From the NCBI RefSeq assembly GCF_002802865.1, contig NZ_PGLQ01000009.1, positions 1-64,000 of the forward strand: a stretch of DNA of 64,000 bases, written 5' to 3'. The stretch comes from Bifidobacterium scaligerum. Lineage in GTDB: Bacteria > Actinomycetota > Actinomycetes > Actinomycetales > Bifidobacteriaceae. The notes under the pieces are model-generated. The model saw nothing but the letters and a program-made list of their open reading frames with translations. It made no database searches and was not told the origin of the DNA. Both the position numbers and the translations under genes were made by a program. Below, one piece after another: positions 22,763-32,277 of this stretch (the stretch's first letter is position 1; the number at the start of each line of letters is the position of its first letter).

Positions 22763-25700
22763 TCAGTCGTCCGAGCGGCGGCGATGGGTGCGGCAGTAAC
22801 CCATGTAGCAGGTGCCGGACAGCAGCAGCATCAGCACGCCGACGCCCAGAATCGCCGGAAGTCCGCGGCCGCCCGCCATCGGCAGAGTCGGGGTCGCGTA
22901 GTTCGCCAGCAGGTAGCCGCCGTCACTGCCCGTCTCGAATCCGGGTGCGAGGGCCGCGGCGCTGCCCACGCTCGTCTGCCCGCTTGCGGTGATGATGGTG
23001 GGTTTGTGGATGACGAGCGTGCTGCTGCCTTGGTATGGTGCGGTCACCGTGATGGCCCACTGGCAGTGCGGCGGCGCGAATCCGTCCGGGGTGCCGGTTT
23101 CGACCAGCCGATAGGTGCCGACCATCAGGCCGCCGAGCGCTATCGAACCGTCGTCGCCGCTGGTCTTGGCCTCGCCCACGCGCTTCCAGTCGGCAGCGTT
23201 GGCGGCGCTGGTGTTCGATTGCGCGCTCGCATCGGTACTCGCGTTGGCGGCAGAATCGTCCGTAGCTGTGCCCGTTTCTCCAGTCGAGCCGGAAGCCGCG
23301 CTGTCGATCGCATCCGGGTCGATGAGTCCGGCAGTCGGTGCTGAACCGGAACCGACCCAGCGGTAGAGCGCGAACGTGGCACCCGCGAGCGGTTTCACAT
23401 CACCCGAACCAGAGCCGCTCGACCCGTCCACCTTGGTGAACGTGAACGTCGCCGTATCCGCCACCAGTCCGACGCGTGTGTATCCGAAGTCGATGTTGTT
23501 CACCGCGGTGGCGGCCGTACCGCCAGCCCCAGTGCCAGTGGTGGTGGTCTTCACATGCGTGCCGTTGTAGGCGTGTGCGTCGGCGTCCACATACCCGGCC
23601 ACCTCGGTCGGATCGCTGGGCGCGTTCATCACGAGCGTCACCTGTACGGACGAGCCGCCGGCGAGTTTCGCTTCGCTGCCGTCCGAGGCCCGGCTCAGGT
23701 CAATCGCCACGGCCTTGACCTTGGAATAGTCGTAGGTGCCGTGGTCAGTCTCGTCCCCCACGGCGGGCGGCGTGCAGTCCTCCCAGATTGCGGTGTCCGT
23801 CAGGTCGCGGTTCGCTTCGTTGGCGGCCCCGGTCGGCCCGAACAGATTCAGGCCGGCGACCTTGGAGCAGTACACTTTCGGCGCGAACCCTTGGTCGATG
23901 GCCTGCTGCACGTTCACGCTGCTGAGCGTGCCCCGCCAGCGCGGCGTGCTAGCGTCGACCGCCGTGTCCGAGGCGGACGTGTCGGAGCTCAGGTAGTTCT
24001 CCAGCGAATCGTAGAGCACGATGCCGCGCGCGGTGGTGCTGGGCGTGGGCGTGTAGCGCAGACGGTATTCGTACTGGCCGGCGGCCCGCACCATCACTTC
24101 GTTGTTCTTGCCGTTGGTCCAGTCGAGCTGGGTGCCGCCGCGCACGTGCTTCTCCAGGCCGGACGAGGCGACCGTGTCGAAGGCGATGGTGGTGCTGGCC
24201 GCCTCGTAGAGGAACGTGAAGTTTGTGTTCATGGTGTCGAGCTTGCGCATGGCGGCGCGCTCGTCGCTGCTCCAGTTGTCGCCGAGCGTGGCGTCCGACA
24301 ATCCGGTCAGGTCGTCGTTGTCGTCGCCGTCGGCGATGCCGCCGTTGTAGGTTTCGTAGGCCACCACGTTGTGCAGGTCCTTGGCGTTGTCCTTGTAGCC
24401 GAGATCGTTGGCGTCCTGCCAGCTGATGTAGGAGTCGAACCGCAGCGTCATGGTGGATTTGCCGGCGTCGCCGTTGGTGTACCGCAGGTTGGTGTAGCCG
24501 TCCGGTGCTTCGGCTTCCACTTTCAGCAGCGTGCGTCCGGATCCGCGATAGTTGGGGTAGGCTTTCGCGGTGAGAATGGTCATGACGGTCGTGTCGTCTA
24601 CGGCAGTGACCTTCACGCTGTCCACATCGGGCGTCACGCCGGTGGGCAGCAGGTCGTAGAAGGTGCCGCGCTGCTGCGGGGTGGCCCAGTTCTTGTTCAT
24701 GTACTCCTTGCTGTAGTCGCCGGTCTCGCCCATGGTGACCTTGTAGGGGATCTTGACGCGGCCGTTGACGGCGTCGCTCGTCCAGTTGCCGTCGATGGTC
24801 TTGCTTTTGATGGATTCCATGGCGAATGGCGTCAGGCGCTGTATGGCTCTGGCGTGGCAGATGGGCGCTCCGGTCGTTGTGCCCGCCCATGGTGGTCCGG
24901 AACGTCCGAATGCGGTGTCGTAGTCGTAGTATTGTTCGTCGCTGTTGAACGGGTCCACGTTGAATTGGCCGTGGTAGCCTTCGAACTGCCACTGGTCGTA
25001 GTCGCCCCAGTAGGGTGTGCAGGAACCATAATCGTTTCCGGTGATCTGCCGCCAGTCGAAGCCGGCGATGCCTTTCTTGCCTTGCTCGATCTGGTCCTGC
25101 GTGCGCACCACCATCGTGTTGTAGTCGGTGAGCGTCACGTAGTCATCGCGCAGTTCGTCGGTTGTCGCGGTTTTGGCGTCGGTGAGTTTCTTGAGCAGCG
25201 TCTTGACATGGTCGCTGGTCATGAGCGTGATTCTCACGCCCAGGTTGAGCTCCACGGCGGCTGCGGTCTTGGATTCGTACACGGCCTTGATAGCGATGAA
25301 ATGGTCGAAGGGGTTGAGCTGCCAGGTGGCTCCGTTGGCCATTGCCATTTCGTTGACGCCGCCGTCGGCATAGCCGAGGTTGCCGCTGATGGGTTTCCAT
25401 GCGGTGGTCCATTGCTTGGTGTCGTAATTCCATGTGGCGCTCAGGCCGTAGAGGTGCAGTTTGTCGGAATCCTTGTTCTGGTAATCGGTCCAGGGGTCGC
25501 GCACGGTCAGTCCCCAGTTGCCGGTGTCGTCCTGCGCCCAGTCGTATACCGTCCAGCCGCGTGCCGATTCGCTGAACTCGACGTCCGATGTGTCGCAGTA
25601 GCTTGATTGTGTTTCCGAGCAGCCCGTGGGGATGGTGATCGAGTCGATGTAGAAGTCGTCGGGTTGCAGTTTGGCGTAGCCTTGCGTGGGGAGGGTCGGA

Positions 25701-27190
25701 TCGCCTTGGCGGTCCGGTTCGGTGCCGCCCTGTTCCATCTGGCGCGGGTATTCCTCGCCGAAGAGGAAGTTGTCGTCGATGAATTCATGGCGCACGGTTT
25801 TTTGGCCGTATTCGGATTGGTCGGTGGGTGCCGTGTATGACGCGCCTCCGCTCGCGCTGCCCGCTGCGGTGGTCAGGCCGTAGGCCCGGGCGGCGTAGTG
25901 GTTTTTGAACATGGTGGGATGTACGGCTTTGCCGATGTCAAGTGCGGTAAGGCCGCCTGTGATGGTGCATTCGGTGGTGGGGTGGTCGAAGTCTTCGTAG
26001 TTCGAGTAGTAGTCGCCGCAGGATTTGTCGAGGCGGTAGATGTCGCCGTCGTATGCGAAGGAGTTGTTCTTGATCTCCTGGTCGGCGGTGTTGCTTTTTT
26101 CGGTGGTGATGCCGTCGTCGTCGCCGGTGACCTTGCCGGTCACGCTGTTCTCGAACGTGTAGTTTTCGTCGGTGGGCAAGGACTCGCCGTCATAGTAGGT
26201 GACCACGTAGTAGGTGTAGGTGGTGCCGGGCGTGATGCTGACCGTGTAAGGCCCCGGGTCCCATGCGTCGCTTATGGGAGTTCCGGCGGCGTTCAGCAGG
26301 CCGAGTACGTCGCCGCCCAGACTGTCGGTGATGGTGTCGGTGATTTCGGCGGTGCCCGGTTGGGCGCCGGTGGCGGAAAGCGTGACCTTCCACTTCACAT
26401 AGTGGTAGCCGTCGATGTATGCGCCGCTGTCGACCCAGTCGCTGGGCAGGAAATCCTCGGTCTCGCCCACGCTGTCGTAATACTTGAAAATGCTGGAGAT
26501 GGTGATGCCGGTGTCGTTGGTCCCGGTGATTGGCGGGGTGGTTTTGGTTTCGTCGCTGCCTTTGATGGTGGCGCTGGAGGTGATGGAGCCGGTGCCTTTG
26601 CCGGCGTAGTCCTTGTCTGGCTTGGTGTTTTTGTCCGGCACGTCGCCGGCGGTGGCTGTGTAGGTGACTTGGATGCTGAAGGTGTTGGCTGCCGGGATGT
26701 CGATGGCGTTGGTGACGACGTACTCGTCGGTGGATTCGTCGTAGGTGTACTGCAGTCCGGTACCGGTGTTGTAGTTGGGTGCTTCTGGGACGGGAAGCTG
26801 CGCATCGCCGGTGGGTTTGCCGTCGCGTCCGGTGAACAGGTGGGCGGGAATGCGCCATTGGAGGTCGCCTGCGGGGATGGTTTCGCCGCCGCCGGCGCTG
26901 GACTGGCCGGACGAGGTGAGATCGAACTGGGCCGTGGCCGAGAGGGTGTCGTAATAGCCGCTCGGCGTAAACGTGATCTGGCCGGTGCTCGGGTCGATGG
27001 TGCCGTTGCTGGACGACTTGATCCATTGCGCCGTCAGACTGGTCACGGCGGAGGTGGCGCCTTCGGCTAGTGCGGTGGTGGGGCCGGGGCTGATGATGAC
27101 GCACAAAGCCGTGACGACGAACGCTGCGAGCATGGTTGACAACGCTTGCAACTTTTTGGCGGTGAATCGTAGCTGTGGGGTTCTCTCCAT
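22763..27190 (-). CDS. Large LPxxG-anchored surface adhesin of the pilus locus
   Basis: From the ATG at 27190 (site GAGGGAGAG upstream) the protein has 1475 residues. The N-terminus is a signal peptide (RFTAKKLQALSTMLAAFVV...). Most of the length is an extracellular region rich in Thr, Asp and Tyr with isopeptide-domain-like segments. Near the C-terminus lies a SpaA/Cna_B-type domain (FTFTKVDGSSG to GTYRLVETGTPDGF, the last being an E-box-like stretch). It ends with the sortase signal LPMAG at about residues 1436-1440, a hydrophobic helix and an Arg-rich tail. It is divergent from the tip adhesin, backbone pilin and sortase genes 0.5 kb away. It is probably a minor pilin or wall adhesin (inference). 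The size is large for a pilin, and the ligand is unknown. Confidence 0.8.
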   Translation of the reverse strand: MERTPQLRFTAKKLQALSTMLAAFVVTALCVIISPGPTTALAEGATSAVTSLTAQWIKSSSNGTIDPSTGQITFTPSGYYDTLSATAQFDLTSSGQSSAGGGETIPAGDLQWRIPAHLFTGRDGKPTGDAQLPVPEAPNYNTGTGLQYTYDESTDEYVVTNAIDIPAANTFSIQVTYTATAGDVPDKNTKPDKDYAGKGTGSITSSATIKGSDETKTTPPITGTNDTGITISSIFKYYDSVGETEDFLPSDWVDSGAYIDGYHYVKWKVTLSATGAQPGTAEITDTITDSLGGDVLGLLNAAGTPISDAWDPGPYTVSITPGTTYTYYVVTYYDGESLPTDENYTFENSVTGKVTGDDDGITTEKSNTADQEIKNNSFAYDGDIYRLDKSCGDYYSNYEDFDHPTTECTITGGLTALDIGKAVHPTMFKNHYAARAYGLTTAAGSASGGASYTAPTDQSEYGQKTVRHEFIDDNFLFGEEYPRQMEQGGTEPDRQGDPTLPTQGYAKLQPDDFYIDSITIPTGCSETQSSYCDTSDVEFSESARGWTVYDWAQDDTGNWGLTVRDPWTDYQNKDSDKLHLYGLSATWNYDTKQWTTAWKPISGNLGYADGGVNEMAMANGATWQLNPFDHFIAIKAVYESKTAAAVELNLGVRITLMTSDHVKTLLKKLTDAKTATTDELRDDYVTLTDYNTMVVRTQDQIEQGKKGIAGFDWRQITGNDYGSCTPYWGDYDQWQFEGYHGQFNVDPFNSDEQYYDYDTAFGRSGPPWAGTTTGAPICHARAIQRLTPFAMESIKSKTIDGNWTSDAVNGRVKIPYKVTMGETGDYSKEYMNKNWATPQQRGTFYDLLPTGVTPDVDSVKVTAVDDTTVMTILTAKAYPNYRGSGRTLLKVEAEAPDGYTNLRYTNGDAGKSTMTLRFDSYISWQDANDLGYKDNAKDLHNVVAYETYNGGIADGDDNDDLTGLSDATLGDNWSSDERAAMRKLDTMNTNFTFLYEAASTTIAFDTVASSGLEKHVRGGTQLDWTNGKNNEVMVRAAGQYEYRLRYTPTPSTTARGIVLYDSLENYLSSDTSASDTAVDASTPRWRGTLSSVNVQQAIDQGFAPKVYCSKVAGLNLFGPTGAANEANRDLTDTAIWEDCTPPAVGDETDHGTYDYSKVKAVAIDLSRASDGSEAKLAGGSSVQVTLVMNAPSDPTEVAGYVDADAHAYNGTHVKTTTTGTGAGGTAATAVNNIDFGYTRVGLVADTATFTFTKVDGSSGSGSGDVKPLAGATFALYRWVGSGSAPTAGLIDPDAIDSAASGSTGETGTATDDSAANASTDASAQSNTSAANAADWKRVGEAKTSGDDGSIALGGLMVGTYRLVETGTPDGFAPPHCQWAITVTAPYQGSSTLVIHKPTIITASGQTSVGSAAALAPGFETGSDGGYLLANYATPTLPMAGGRGLPAILGVGVLMLLLSGTCYMGYCRTHRRRSDD

Positions 27191-27768
27191 TGCTCTCTCC
27201 CTCACGTAGGCATAGCTCGTCAATGAGTAGTACCGCATACGTATGCACATCAGTATACATGGGAATAATGGGGGATGTATATACGGCGATTATGTGCAAA
27301 TGACTGAAAATACTTGGATTTGTTAGCGCAAACATGCAATCGGAAGGGAGATGCTGTGATTTCTCTTTCGAACTGTGGACATGCCGAGTAGAAAAATGAC
27401 AACGTTCGCGGTACACTGTCAACGTGACGGAGGTCATGCAAACAATGCCGTGGTTCAGTTAGCAAACGAATGCAAGATTTCCGGAAAAACAAACGTCACA
27501 TAACGCCAAGCGACGTGCATAACCCTCAAAGCTGAGCTATGCACCAGCTGACTGCAGAGCTGCACAAGCCGCACAACGGCAAACGGCTCAGCAACAACTC
27601 AACAAACCGCAAACGTCAAACAACGACGCACAAATCAACGGCAACGCGAACCGGGCTGGACCGCAATGGTAAGGCGGTCACGGTGAAGAGAGAGCACCGA
27701 AGCCCGTGATGCGTGCAGCAGCGCAAAACACAGCGTCGCAAGGCGGAAGTACAGGAGATGAGGTAACC
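27191..27768. promoter_or_regulatory. Divergent intergenic region of the pilus locus
   Basis: The two pilus transcription units start from opposite ends of this 578-bp AT-richer stretch. It contains TAGCAAACGAATGCAA at 27460-27475, which matches 14 of 16 positions of the TTGCnnACGTnnGCAA operator found at the maltodextrin genes. Several CAAACG words lie nearby. GGAGATGAGG (27754-27763) is the ribosome-binding site of the rightward gene. No coding sequence is seen. Confidence 0.45.
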
Positions 27769-30700
27769 GTGATTCGCGAACATCGCAGGGGAGGCATAAC
27801 GGCCGGGTGCAAATCCGTATCCGCCGCGATTCTTGCCGTCTCAATGATGCTCGCCACAGCCGTAGCCGGTGCCGTCACAGCCCCTTACGCCGCCTACGCC
27901 GACAACGGCACATCTCCTGCAGCCGCCGGAACGGCAGACATTTGCGTGCCAGAAACCCATAATCTTGGTGACAGCAACGCCACGGGTGCCATGAACGACA
28001 CCGGTGTGGCCACCTATGTGGGCCGCAACTTCTTCGTCGGCACGCCTACCACCGATTCCAACAAACTCAACGGCAGCGACGCACCTGGCCCCGACGGCTC
28101 GTACGCCGCGGAAATCGAAGGTCTGACGGTAGTGAAGGGCGATGCATTGCTTCACCCATTGAAGGGCTTCTTCTCAGTCGGCACTGTTGCGTTCGGCTCC
28201 CAGTTCACCCCGCCGGTCAACAGCACCGTGCTCGCCGTAGGTGGTCAGGACAGCGGGTTCGACCAAGTTGCCAACGGTGCGAACGTGAAGACGATGGCTT
28301 GGGGCACCGCGGCTGGTCTGAACCAGAAGATGAATGCCTCGAAACAGCAGATTACGGGTTACAACGCGAAGCTGGCCGGTACCACGACCCAGGCATGGGG
28401 CACGAAAACCGACAGCGTGTATCCATACAGCTACGAGAAGGGCAACGCCGGCGGCGCAAACACCCCGTACGTGGCATGGAACGCCGATGCGAACGGCGCC
28501 AACGTGCTCGCCAACGTGAACGGCACCGACTACTCCGGCCAGACCGCCGCAAACGTGCAGCTGTCCACCGAGCTTGCCGCCATCCCGCAAAACGGCACGG
28601 TGGCCGTTTCCGACGCGCCGTCCATCAACGGCTACACCCGCTATAAGTACGACAATTCCCAGTCGTTCTCCGGCTTCAATCACAGTGAGAAGCTGCTCAC
28701 CTTCACCGGTGACGGCCAGTCCCTGCTGCAGTCGTTCACCATCGATGCCGACCTGCTGAACCAGATCACCAATGCACAAGGCGTGAGCTACTGGTTCCGC
28801 AACATCCCGGACAATGCTTCCGTAGTCGTCAACGTAACCGGTACGAACAGCGGAACCAACGTCGTGTTCCAGAACGGCTGGCGCTTCTGGTGGGGCGGCA
28901 ACGCGAACGCCAACATCACCGACGGCGACGTCAAAGAAATCTCCAACGGCTACGTCAACGGCAACGCGAACGCCAAAGCCTACGCCCATGCCGCGCAGGC
29001 GATCATGTGGAACTTCAAAGCAATCCCGTCCGGCAGCACACTGAAGATCCTCGGCGGCCAGAACACCACGAACAACGACGACCCGGCCGCCGCCATGCTC
29101 GGCAGCATCCTCGTGCCGTACGGCAGCTTTGAATCGCACGTGACCACCAACGGCCGTGTGATGGTCGGCGAGGACTTCGGCATGGCCAACCCGAGCGTGG
29201 CGAAGAATTTTGGTGCCAGCAATACGCCTTCCGCATCCATCATCGACATGGATCAGGAGCGCCACAACCTGCCGTGGAATGGCTCGTACACTTCCGAATG
29301 CTCGGTGATCGGCTGGCAGAAGGTCGACGCGGCGAACATGACCACGCCGCTGGAAGGCTCCCAGTGGGGCATCTATGCCAGCGAAGCGGACGCCACGGCT
29401 GGAACCAACCAGATTCTGTTGGTGGCTGATAACGGCAATAACGATTCCGACGCCACTGGCGGCACCATCAAGGTGCGCAGCCTCAATCCGAACGCCACCT
29501 ACTACATCAAGGAACTCAAGGCGCCGGCCGGCTACCAGGCGAGCGACAAGATTTACACCGTCACCACCAGCGCGCAAGGCGAAACCGTCAACTGGGTGAG
29601 CGGTGTTGCCGGCAGCAGCGAAACCATCACCGACGGCAAGATCGGCAATACAGTCGCCGGCGCAAGCATCACATGGGCCAAGGTGGCTGACGGTAACGAC
29701 AACGGCACCGTAACTAAGGGGCTTTCCGGCTCCGAATGGACGCTCACCAAGAAGGCCAGCGGCACTGACCAGCAGAAGAGCTGGATCATCCAGGACAACA
29801 CGTATGCCGTCACCGGCGTGACCGTGACAGACAAGGACGGCAAAACCGTCACTGCGCTCACCATGACCGAAGGCGACACCACCGGCCTGACCGCCAAAGT
29901 CACCCCGGCCGGTGCCAGCCAATCCGTGACGTGGATTTCCAGTGTGCCGACCGTCGCCGATGTGAACGCATCCGGCGGTGTGATGGCCTATTCAGCCGGT
30001 CAGGCCACCATCAAGGCCTGTGCGGTCTCCGATGCGACCAAGTGCGCCCAAGTGATCGTGACCGTCAAGACACCTGCTGTGAACTCGATCGAAATCCGCG
30101 ACGAGAACAACCAGACAGTCGAGGCCAGCGACACCCTCAACATGAAAACCGGCGGTGCGGTGAATCTGACCGCCGTGGTCGATCCGGCCAAGGTAAAGGC
30201 CGTGTGGTCGTCGTCCAATCCGAAGATCGCCACGGTGAATGCAGCCTCCGGTGTCGTGACCGGCGTGGACACCGGCACCGTGACCATCACCGCGAAGGCC
30301 GGCGACAAAACCGCCACCGTGAGGGTGCGCGTCACCGACGATCAGAACACGCTCGTCTACGTCAAGAAGTCGGTGGTTTCCGGCTGGAATGACGCTTGGC
30401 TGTACTACGGCGTGAAGAACACATCGGCGGATAAGTGGACGTTCGTGCATCTGGAGCAGAGCTGCAACACCGACTATCTGTATGCCGAAGTGCCGCGACT
30501 GGGCGGCAGCAACGGCTTCGTACTGCACGATGCGAACAACAATGCGAGCAGCACGAACTGGTGGCCGGGCGGCACCGGTAAGGATGTGATGTTCAACAAC
30601 CGCACGATCATTGTGATTGATTCGTACGATGCGAACAACAAGTACGCGGAAACCGCACCCGCCTGCACGTATGTGGCCGCTTCCGCCGCTGCCGCGCAGG

Positions 30701-32205
30701 ACGATGCTGCTCAGGCTGATGTGGCTGCGCAAGCAGCCGAGTCGTGGGCGCGGCTGGGCGGGCAGGTGCCCGGTGACGAGAGCGCTGAGGATGCCGAGGC
30801 CGCAGGTTCCGCAGAGATGACTGCCGACAAGGCCGCTGACGAGGCCGAACCTGCCGACTCCGGCACGCTCTCCGACGGCCGTGCGCTCGCCGAATGCGGC
30901 ACCGACAAGGCGTACCGTTGCGACATCAACGGTACTGAGGGCATCTTCACTGTCAACGACCTGGCTGACGGCACATACACGTTGGTCGAAAAGACCGCGC
31001 CGAACGGCTACACGCTCAACGCCACCGTGTACGAGTTCACCGTGACAGGCGGCAAGGTCACGTGGGCGGGCGGCGCAAAGCCGAGCATCCTGACCGATGG
31101 CACCGCCGCGATCGCGGACAAGCCCACCGAAGTCAAGTGGTCGAAAAACGACAACAAAACCGGTGAACAGCTCGCCGGTTCGCAGTGGAAGATCGCCGCT
31201 TCCGACGGTCGTACCGACACGTTCTGCGTGGCCGACAACATCGGTGGCCAGTCCGACAAGATCGACGGTTGCGACGGTACTGAAGCCAAGGACTCCGACG
31301 AAACCGCCGGCGCATTTACCGTAAAGGGCCTTGCGTTCGGCACGTATCACCTGACCGAAACGAAAGCCCCGGCCGGCTACGATCGCATCGCCACGGTGTA
31401 CACCATCGTCATCGATCAAAGCGGCGTCACAATCACCGACGGCAACGGCAAGGCCGTGACGTCGATTGCGAACAGCGAGACGCCGGTCGACGTAACGATT
31501 CCGGTGAAGAAGACCGTGAAGCACACCAGCTGGCCAACCGACGAGAACGGTGCGTTTGTGCCTTTTACGTTCAAGATCGCGGCGTGGGATGCGAACCAGC
31601 CCGGCTCGATTCCGGTGCCCAGCAACTGCAGTTCGCTTGACAACTGCACGATTGCGCTCGCACCTGCCGCCGGTTCGACAGGAGAGACTTCGGTCACCGG
31701 TACGTTCGGCAAGCTGACCTTCACCGAAGGCACGCTCGCTGATTCCGCTGGAACTGACGGCACGTATGCGAAGACGTACGTGTACCGGATTACCGAGGTT
31801 GTGCCGGCCGCCGCCGATCAGGTGGAGGACTTGCGGTACTCCAAGGCCGTGTACAAGGTCGAAGTGACCGTGCAGCACAAGAAGGCTGCGAACGGTACGC
31901 TTGCTGGCCTCGCGGTCAGCGCCGTGATGACTCGCGTGACTGACGACTTCGGTAACGCCGAATCCGGTGACGGTGTTGAGGTTGGCAAGATTCCTGCCTC
32001 CAACGATTCCAATACTTCGGGGGACGCTCCCGCCGCTGCCTTTGTGAATACGAAGGTGCTGACCGGATTGCCTGTTACGGGCATCGATTGGACCGGAAGA
32101 CTGGTGCTTCTGGTCGGCGGCGGATTCATACTTGCCGGCCTTGTTGCCGCCGGCATCCATCGATTCATCACTCACCGGCGAGGGGAGGGAGACGCCGAGT
32201 CATAA
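27769..32205 (+). CDS. Pilus tip adhesin with choice-of-anchor-A, SpaA and BIG2 domains, LPVTG
   Basis: From GTG at 27769 the protein has 1478 residues; the frame is open to a GTG at 27706 but the ribosome-binding site favours 27769. After a signal peptide ending near AAYADNG comes a choice-of-anchor-A-like domain (residues ~30-480). Next are a SpaA-type domain (WQKVDAANMTTPLEGSQWG to YYIKELKAPAGY) and two BIG2-like Ig domains (TWISSVPTVADVNASGGV; VWSSSNPKIATVNAASGVV). A segment with VYVKKSVVSGWNDAWLYY and WWPGGTGKD recalls starch-binding modules. More SpaA domains with E-boxes (YTLVEKTAPNGY, YHLTETKAPAGYD) lead to LPVTG (about 1434-1438), a membrane helix and basic tail. It is probably the tip or minor pilin of the pilus built by the next two genes. 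Target binding is inferred. Confidence 0.85.
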   Translation: MIREHRRGGITAGCKSVSAAILAVSMMLATAVAGAVTAPYAAYADNGTSPAAAGTADICVPETHNLGDSNATGAMNDTGVATYVGRNFFVGTPTTDSNKLNGSDAPGPDGSYAAEIEGLTVVKGDALLHPLKGFFSVGTVAFGSQFTPPVNSTVLAVGGQDSGFDQVANGANVKTMAWGTAAGLNQKMNASKQQITGYNAKLAGTTTQAWGTKTDSVYPYSYEKGNAGGANTPYVAWNADANGANVLANVNGTDYSGQTAANVQLSTELAAIPQNGTVAVSDAPSINGYTRYKYDNSQSFSGFNHSEKLLTFTGDGQSLLQSFTIDADLLNQITNAQGVSYWFRNIPDNASVVVNVTGTNSGTNVVFQNGWRFWWGGNANANITDGDVKEISNGYVNGNANAKAYAHAAQAIMWNFKAIPSGSTLKILGGQNTTNNDDPAAAMLGSILVPYGSFESHVTTNGRVMVGEDFGMANPSVAKNFGASNTPSASIIDMDQERHNLPWNGSYTSECSVIGWQKVDAANMTTPLEGSQWGIYASEADATAGTNQILLVADNGNNDSDATGGTIKVRSLNPNATYYIKELKAPAGYQASDKIYTVTTSAQGETVNWVSGVAGSSETITDGKIGNTVAGASITWAKVADGNDNGTVTKGLSGSEWTLTKKASGTDQQKSWIIQDNTYAVTGVTVTDKDGKTVTALTMTEGDTTGLTAKVTPAGASQSVTWISSVPTVADVNASGGVMAYSAGQATIKACAVSDATKCAQVIVTVKTPAVNSIEIRDENNQTVEASDTLNMKTGGAVNLTAVVDPAKVKAVWSSSNPKIATVNAASGVVTGVDTGTVTITAKAGDKTATVRVRVTDDQNTLVYVKKSVVSGWNDAWLYYGVKNTSADKWTFVHLEQSCNTDYLYAEVPRLGGSNGFVLHDANNNASSTNWWPGGTGKDVMFNNRTIIVIDSYDANNKYAETAPACTYVAASAAAAQDDAAQADVAAQAAESWARLGGQVPGDESAEDAEAAGSAEMTADKAADEAEPADSGTLSDGRALAECGTDKAYRCDINGTEGIFTVNDLADGTYTLVEKTAPNGYTLNATVYEFTVTGGKVTWAGGAKPSILTDGTAAIADKPTEVKWSKNDNKTGEQLAGSQWKIAASDGRTDTFCVADNIGGQSDKIDGCDGTEAKDSDETAGAFTVKGLAFGTYHLTETKAPAGYDRIATVYTIVIDQSGVTITDGNGKAVTSIANSETPVDVTIPVKKTVKHTSWPTDENGAFVPFTFKIAAWDANQPGSIPVPSNCSSLDNCTIALAPAAGSTGETSVTGTFGKLTFTEGTLADSAGTDGTYAKTYVYRITEVVPAAADQVEDLRYSKAVYKVEVTVQHKKAANGTLAGLAVSAVMTRVTDDFGNAESGDGVEVGKIPASNDSNTSGDAPAAAFVNTKVLTGLPVTGIDWTGRLVLLVGGGFILAGLVAAGIHRFITHRRGEGDAES

Positions 32206-32277
32206 CCGCGTTGCACACACCCTGAACCTCATCACAAATGTAAGAACCTTTACACAGGAGTAGAGAAAGGAACAACC

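Noticed and set aside
23555..25606. 683-codon frame opposite the large adhesin
   Set aside because: It is an antisense shadow of the adhesin gene in high-GC DNA, Val/Gly-rich without family motifs.
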